Below are positions 59,277 to 64,000 of a DNA stretch of 64,000 bases, one piece after another (position 1 is the stretch's first letter; each line of letters begins with the position of its first letter). The notes beneath the pieces are model-generated. The model made no database searches and had not been told where the DNA came from. It worked only from the letters and a program-made list of their open reading frames with translations. The translations under genes and the position numbers were made by a program. This DNA comes from Hymenobacter aquaticus (lineage in GTDB: Bacteria; Bacteroidota; Bacteroidia; Cytophagales; Hymenobacteraceae), in assembly GCF_004765605.1 (NCBI RefSeq), contig NZ_SRLC01000002.1:124001-188000 (forward strand). Reading direction: 5' to 3'.

Positions 59277-62200
59277 TTAGTTTTTCACCAGGCGCTTCGT
59301 GATTTTCACGTTGCCGCCCCGGATAACCACCAGGTAAGAACCTGGATTCAGGCTGCGCACGGCGAAGGGATGCAGCGTGCCGCCCGCGTAGGTCGTGGTG
59401 CTCAGCGTACGGCCCGTTACGTCGACTACCGAAACCTGGTAGTTGCCGGCGGGCAGCGAGGTCAGGTCGAGCTGGGCATCCTGGTTGGGCACGGTCGGGT
59501 TCGGGAACACCGAAGGCTCAGCCTTCACGGTTTCGAACAGCACGGTGCGTACCGGACCCTGGTTGACGGTGCCGTCGGTGTCGATCTGCTTAAGGCGGTA
59601 GTAGACGGTGCCCAGGTTCTTGGAACCAACACCGGCATCTACGAAGCTGTAGCTGTGAGCCTGGGTGCTGGTGCCCGCGCCCTGTACCGTGGCAATCGGG
59701 GTGAAGGCCTGCTCACCGTAGGCGCGCTCTACGACGAAGTGGTCGTTGTTTTTCTCCGAAGCAGTAGCCCAGGTCAGACGGGCGTTCAGGCCCACGGCTT
59801 TGGCTTCAAACGAAGTCAGCTCGACGGGCAGCGGGGCGTTGTTAACCACCGTGATGACCCCGGAGAACTCCGACGTGTTGCCCACGGCCAGGCCGTTGAC
59901 GGTGGCCGGTACGGTAGCCGTAGCCGTCAGTTTGTTGGTTACCAGGGCCGTGCGCTGGGCCGCCGTTACCGGAATCGAGAAGACGAAGCGGCTCACGCCA
60001 CTTTCCGAACCGTGGTTCAGATCGGTACGGCCGCCGGTGTAGCTGGCGAAGCGCGTGTCGGTGTCGCCGGCCGAGCCTTCGGTAGCGTTGAACAGGTAGG
60101 TAGCCCCTTCACCGAAGTTGGTGGGGTCGGCGCTGGCTACGAAGAACTCGATGAGCGCCCCAGCCCGGGCATAGCCCGATACCACCAGGTTGCCGCCAGT
60201 CGTGATGGTCGCTTGGGTGAAGACCGGGAAGTTGAGCAGGCTGTTGGCACCGCTGGCGGCCGTTTTGCCGTTGGCGTTCAGCGAAACCCCGTCGCCGGTA
60301 GCAGTGGTGTTCGACGAGAGGTCGATGCCCAGGTTGCCGGTCACGCCGCTACCGTTGTTGTTACCGGTGTTGTTCTGGGTGAAGCGGTTGCCCGAGGTAC
60401 CCGACATGGCCACGATACCGTCGCCGGAGTTGCCGGTGATGGTGTTGGCGCTGATCAGGTTGTTGTTGCCGGCCAGGATGGCAATACCCGCGTCGTTGTT
60501 GGTAACGGTACCGGCACCGTTGGCAGTGATGGTGTTACCGCTGATGGTGTTCGTGTTGTTGGTGCCACCGGCGGCCAGCACGATGCCATAGCCGGCGTTG
60601 CCGTCGATGGTGTTGCCGCTGATGGTGTTCGTCGAGGCGTTGGTCAGAATCACGCCAACCCCGTCAGAGTTGATGAAGTTGAAGTTAGCTACGTTGGAAA
60701 TGGCGGTCCGCAGGATGTTGTTGCTAACCGTCACGCCCGTGGCATTTGCTTCCAAGCGCACCGCGCCGGCGAAGTTGGCCGTAGCCGTAACGTCGGTAAT
60801 TACCGAGCCGGCCGTGTTGGCGCCGCTCAGCGTTACGGCGTAAGCGTCGGATACTACCTGCGCTACGGCGTTGCTGGCGCTGTTCAGGCCGGTACCCAGA
60901 GCGTTGGTCAGCGAGACGGAAGCAATGCGGGTATTGGCACCGTAGGAAATCAGACCGGCGTAGCGGTTGAAGTCGATGGCAATTTCAGCGCCCGTGCTCG
61001 TGCCAGCCGTTGCCGTTGCCGTTTCACCCGTGCGGTTCGACTGCAGCTTACCATCGATGACGGTGTTGTCGTCGTACATCGGGCCGAAGGCGGCCGACGA
61101 CAGCGTGATGGTAAACACGCCGGTCGTGGCGTTGTAGCCTGGCGAGGCGAAGCCCACGCCGCGCAGACCGCCGGTTGCAGCAATGCCGTTGTTGATCATG
61201 AAGATGGCGTGCTCCTTGCCCACCGTCAGACCTTCCTGCGCCAGGTTGTCGTTGGCCAGGTAGCTGCTGTTCTGGATGAATTGGCGCAACGAGCCCTGTC
61301 CGGCATCCAGCGTATTGACTACCGTGTCGAAGTTGAAGCCGAAATCGACTCCAGCCAAAGCGCCGGAGGTTTGAGTTCTGGCCGTAACAAGCGACTGAAT
61401 AATAGTGCTAGTCGATTGGCCCTGCAATGTCACAATCGCCGAGTTGTTGGTGTTGGGTCCTACGTCTATCTGGTTGGGGTCAGCACCTCCTACTTGGTTG
61501 TTGTTATTGTAGATATAGGTCTGAACACCGGCTACAGCCGCCGCGAAGCGGTTAGGCCGGGTGCTGGTTACGGAACCGTTAACCACGCGCACCTGATAGT
61601 TGGTGCTGGCGGCCAGAGCGGCACCACCTGAAGTGGTAGTAAACACGTAACCGCCGTCGGCATCTGTGTTCGTCGAGTTCACAAAGGCGCCACCAGCCGT
61701 ATACAGTTCTACCCGCACGTTGCTGATTCCCCGCCCCTGGCTGGTCAGCTGGTCGCGGCCCAGGCCACCACCGTAGTTGATGTCCTCAAACACGGTACCT
61801 TGAATCGAGACGCCGAACCGGATGGGAGTAGCCGAAGGCGTGTCGCCGTTGGCCGTCACGGGCAGCGAAGGTGTGTTGGTCGACTGGTCCTGGGCCAGCA
61901 GGTTGCCGGGGGGCAGCACGTCGCCGTTGGACAGCTGAATGTGACCCTGGTTGGCCGCCGTGCCGCTGATAGTTGAAGCGTAAGCGCTGTTGAACTGGGC
62001 CGTGGTGGGCGTGCCCGGGTTGCTCGGGAACGTCACCCGTACCGTGAAGTCAATCAGGGCGCTCTGGCCGGCCGTCAGGCTCTGGTTGCCCGTCAGCAGG
62101 TCGGCGTTGGTGCCCTGGCCGTTGTAGGCCGCGCTCACCGCCAGCGTGGGCGCCGCGCCGCCGTTGGCACCGGTGTTGGTAATGGCTCGGCTCTGAATAG

Positions 62201-63272
62201 CCAGCGTGCTGGCGGTCGGGAAGGCACCGTTCGCGCCGAGGAAGTCCGTCACCTGCACGTTGGTAGCCGTAGAGGTGCCGGTGTTTTTTACCTGGATGTT
62301 GAAGCGCACGTCGAACTGCCGCGCCGTGCCCGTGGGCGTCACGCTGATCAGGTCTTTTACCACGTCGATGCGCTGGTCGGGGTTGATGCAGCTGGCGCCG
62401 TCGCTGTTGTTAGCCGCGTCGATAGTACTGATCAGGGTCGCCGCGCCGGTCTGCAAGTCCACGGAGTAGAAACCGGCCGAGTTGGCCGTCCCTACCGTAC
62501 CGTTGGAGTAGGCATACATATTGCCCGAGACGTCGAAGAACGACGAGCCGAAGATTTCCGGCGACGCCGAGCCGCTGCTCAGCGGGGTGACAACAGCGTT
62601 GGTAGTACCGACCACAATGCGCGACACGTCGCCGAGGCGGGCCACCGAGTAGAGGGTATTGTCGGACGGATTGTAGCCGATATCGGTGAAGTTGTCGTTG
62701 GCCGGAGCGCCCCCCGAGTTAACCAGAGGCAACTGGTCATGCGTGGTCAGGACAGTAGCGAAGTTGGCAAGGTTCAACCGGAACAGCGTGTTGCGGTAGG
62801 TGGCATCGGTACTGTTACGCGTGGTCAGGTAGTAGTTGCCCTGCTTGTCGAAAGTACCCGAGTTGTATTGGGCCAGGGGCAGGTTGGTGCGGCCCAAGTC
62901 CTGAATACCACCCTGCCCGATGCGAAACAGGTGAATACCCGTCGTTGCGTTGGGGGTGCCGTTGTCGGCGGGGTAGGTCACGGCATACATGTAGCCGTCC
63001 TGGGGGTTGTAGCCCAAGGCGTTGAGTACCGTACCCAGGTTGCCAGTAGCATTGGTGCCGCCAAACGTGTACACGCTGGTGGTGTAGGTGGCCGTAGCCC
63101 GGTTCACCACGTACAGGGCCGAAAAGGCCGCGCCGCCGGTACCTACCTGACGAATCTGGTAGAATGTACCGTCGCAGGAGAAGGCAGTGCCTTCGGCCTG
63201 GGCTTGGGCCTTTTGCGGAGAAAAAGCCATCAAGAATAACAGCACGACTGCTAAGCGTAAGACTGTCGTCAT
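59277..63272 (-). CDS. Large T9SS-secreted protein with DUF11-like and right-handed beta-helix regions
   Basis: Secreted cell-surface or extracellular protein of 1331 residues. Signal peptide TVLRLAVVLLFLMAFSPQKAQA; an N-terminal propeller-like part (about 25-310) with GYNPQDGYMYAVTY and GYNPSDNTLYSVARL; a DUF11/conserved-repeat-like domain (about 310-460, FNIQVKNTGTSTATNVQVTDFLG); an SdrD/CNA-B-like domain (about 490-570, GTVFEDINYGGGL); a parallel beta-helix (about 690-1010) with NTISGNTI-type coils; and a T9SS type A sorting domain at the end (PSVFPNPTVPNQDAQL ... VIRGGNVKITKRLVKN), preceded by PLPVELTSFEAKAVGLN. No catalytic motif is evident, so adhesion or a structural role is more likely than enzymatic activity. 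Confidence 0.85.
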   Translation of the reverse strand: MTTVLRLAVVLLFLMAFSPQKAQAQAEGTAFSCDGTFYQIRQVGTGGAAFSALYVVNRATATYTTSVYTFGGTNATGNLGTVLNALGYNPQDGYMYAVTYPADNGTPNATTGIHLFRIGQGGIQDLGRTNLPLAQYNSGTFDKQGNYYLTTRNSTDATYRNTLFRLNLANFATVLTTHDQLPLVNSGGAPANDNFTDIGYNPSDNTLYSVARLGDVSRIVVGTTNAVVTPLSSGSASPEIFGSSFFDVSGNMYAYSNGTVGTANSAGFYSVDLQTGAATLISTIDAANNSDGASCINPDQRIDVVKDLISVTPTGTARQFDVRFNIQVKNTGTSTATNVQVTDFLGANGAFPTASTLAIQSRAITNTGANGGAAPTLAVSAAYNGQGTNADLLTGNQSLTAGQSALIDFTVRVTFPSNPGTPTTAQFNSAYASTISGTAANQGHIQLSNGDVLPPGNLLAQDQSTNTPSLPVTANGDTPSATPIRFGVSIQGTVFEDINYGGGLGRDQLTSQGRGISNVRVELYTAGGAFVNSTNTDADGGYVFTTTSGGAALAASTNYQVRVVNGSVTSTRPNRFAAAVAGVQTYIYNNNNQVGGADPNQIDVGPNTNNSAIVTLQGQSTSTIIQSLVTARTQTSGALAGVDFGFNFDTVVNTLDAGQGSLRQFIQNSSYLANDNLAQEGLTVGKEHAIFMINNGIAATGGLRGVGFASPGYNATTGVFTITLSSAAFGPMYDDNTVIDGKLQSNRTGETATATAGTSTGAEIAIDFNRYAGLISYGANTRIASVSLTNALGTGLNSASNAVAQVVSDAYAVTLSGANTAGSVITDVTATANFAGAVRLEANATGVTVSNNILRTAISNVANFNFINSDGVGVILTNASTNTISGNTIDGNAGYGIVLAAGGTNNTNTISGNTITANGAGTVTNNDAGIAILAGNNNLISANTITGNSGDGIVAMSGTSGNRFTQNNTGNNNGSGVTGNLGIDLSSNTTATGDGVSLNANGKTAASGANSLLNFPVFTQATITTGGNLVVSGYARAGALIEFFVASADPTNFGEGATYLFNATEGSAGDTDTRFASYTGGRTDLNHGSESGVSRFVFSIPVTAAQRTALVTNKLTATATVPATVNGLAVGNTSEFSGVITVVNNAPLPVELTSFEAKAVGLNARLTWATASEKNNDHFVVERAYGEQAFTPIATVQGAGTSTQAHSYSFVDAGVGSKNLGTVYYRLKQIDTDGTVNQGPVRTVLFETVKAEPSVFPNPTVPNQDAQLDLTSLPAGNYQVSVVDVTGRTLSTTTYAGGTLHPFAVRSLNPGSYLVVIRGGNVKITKRLVKN

Positions 63273-64000
63273 AGGAAAGTTTATAAAAGGAGCAAAGAAA
63301 GTTCTACTTCAGGAAGGGTTTCGGTTTTAACACACTAACCAATATGCAAACTTACTCTGTGTAACTCAATTACCCAGGATTTTTTCGGTGAACGTCTGCC
63401 GGTTCTCGCTGAAAGATGACTGATTTTATCTGAACGGTCATATTTTTTCTCTTTTTATACTGTTAAGCTTGTAGTTAAATAGTGCAATTCATAATTATTA
63501 TTTTACAGTTGATAAGGAGCGGACGGGATACAGCCTTTTGCTGGCCACGGCGTTGCTTGTCCTTGGAAGCCCGCCGTCACCCGTTATTGTCGCATAGCTA
63601 TACGATTTGGATTTCGACGCGGATTGCATCAGGCTTATTATTCGATAGTTAGAAAAAAGCAAGAGCCCGCGGGAAGCCTTTTGGGTGCGTAATAATGCTT
63701 TTTCACAGTATAGAGAGGCTGAATTATTCGGGGTTCTATGTATTCAGCTAATCCGGCGAAGCGGGGGCTGGCCCGGCAACGCCCAGCTCAGACCCGCTTG
63801 TATTGTGTGCGCGACCAGCCTGTTTCAGCGCGAGGGTAGGGCTGCCGGTTGGGCCCAATAGCGGCCCTGGACGGATGGCCGGGAGCTGAAGTTTCCATCG
63901 ACAGAAACGGCCGCCAGATGATGAGTCATAAACCGGTGGGCAAGCCGGAATAATGCTGCTAAGCAAGCGGAAGCCCCGCCGCTGGTAAAGGCTATAAATA
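63273..64000. other. Intergenic region to the window edge, no gene supported
   Basis: 728 bp with no convincing ORF on either strand. AT-rich between about 63420 and 63510 (for example ATAATTATTATTTTACAG), otherwise mixed. No terminator, RNA gene or repeat recognised. Confidence 0.55.

Noticed and set aside
63748..63966. Possible 72-residue minus-strand gene at the window end
   Set aside because: Pro/Ser/Gly-rich random-looking translation with no motif.

Overview
The window looks like a chromosomal segment of a GC-rich Bacteroidota, most likely Hymenobacter or a close relative (Cytophagales). The sequence shows high GC coding DNA, SusC/SusD and other TonB-dependent outer-membrane proteins with N-terminal carboxypeptidase-regulatory-like domains, C-terminal type IX secretion (T9SS) sorting domains, GLPGLI and DUF5686 families, and putative promoters of the Bacteroidetes type (-33 TTG / -7 TAnnTTTG). 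The genus is inferred. I saw no rRNA, tRNA, CRISPR array or complete insertion sequence.

Layout. 1-6.6 kb: a truncated TonB receptor faces a red/far-red light module: heme oxygenase (makes biliverdin), bacteriophytochrome kinase, stand-alone response regulator, and a receiver-kinase hybrid. 6.6-9.7 kb: an osmolyte/choline-type ABC importer whose binding domain is in a circularly permuted order relative to EgtU/OpuC-type proteins, and a GNAT acetyltransferase. 9.7-18 kb: a TPR 'histidine kinase' lacking the phospho-acceptor His, a GLPGLI + beta-barrel pair, and a divergent kinase/regulator pair separated from it by four GTTAA-type repeats at 10-bp spacing. 18-24 kb: M28 peptidase, small lipoprotein, and a T9SS-secreted lipase-like protein. 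24-32.3 kb: a CzcCBA-type metal efflux operon and its two-component system; the operon promoter carries four ATTAG repeats at exactly 11-bp spacing.

32.3-53.3 kb: a polysaccharide utilisation locus, probably for a beta-1,3-type glucan: GH5-CBM6, GH3, SusC, SusD, PKD lipoprotein, GH16, a T9SS protein with a duplicated module, sugar MFS permease, galactokinase and GH43. Its only visible regulator candidate is unusual: a 7TMR-DISM membrane receptor whose C-terminus is the zinc-ribbon/helix region of an IS1595-type transposase, without the DDE nuclease. The GH5 and GH3/SusCD upstream regions share an 18-bp box at the same distance from the predicted promoter and an identical 16-bp palindrome-bearing sequence. 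This is the best candidate here for an undescribed regulatory system.

53.3-64 kb: DUF5686 outer-membrane protein, a single-pass protein with a carboxypeptidase-regulatory-like domain, a tandem pair of small roadblock-like paralogues, a thioredoxin-reductase-like flavoprotein and a 1331-residue T9SS cargo protein. Convergent or terminal genes are commonly closed by strong hairpin terminators. Several operons are interrupted by intergenic repeats.
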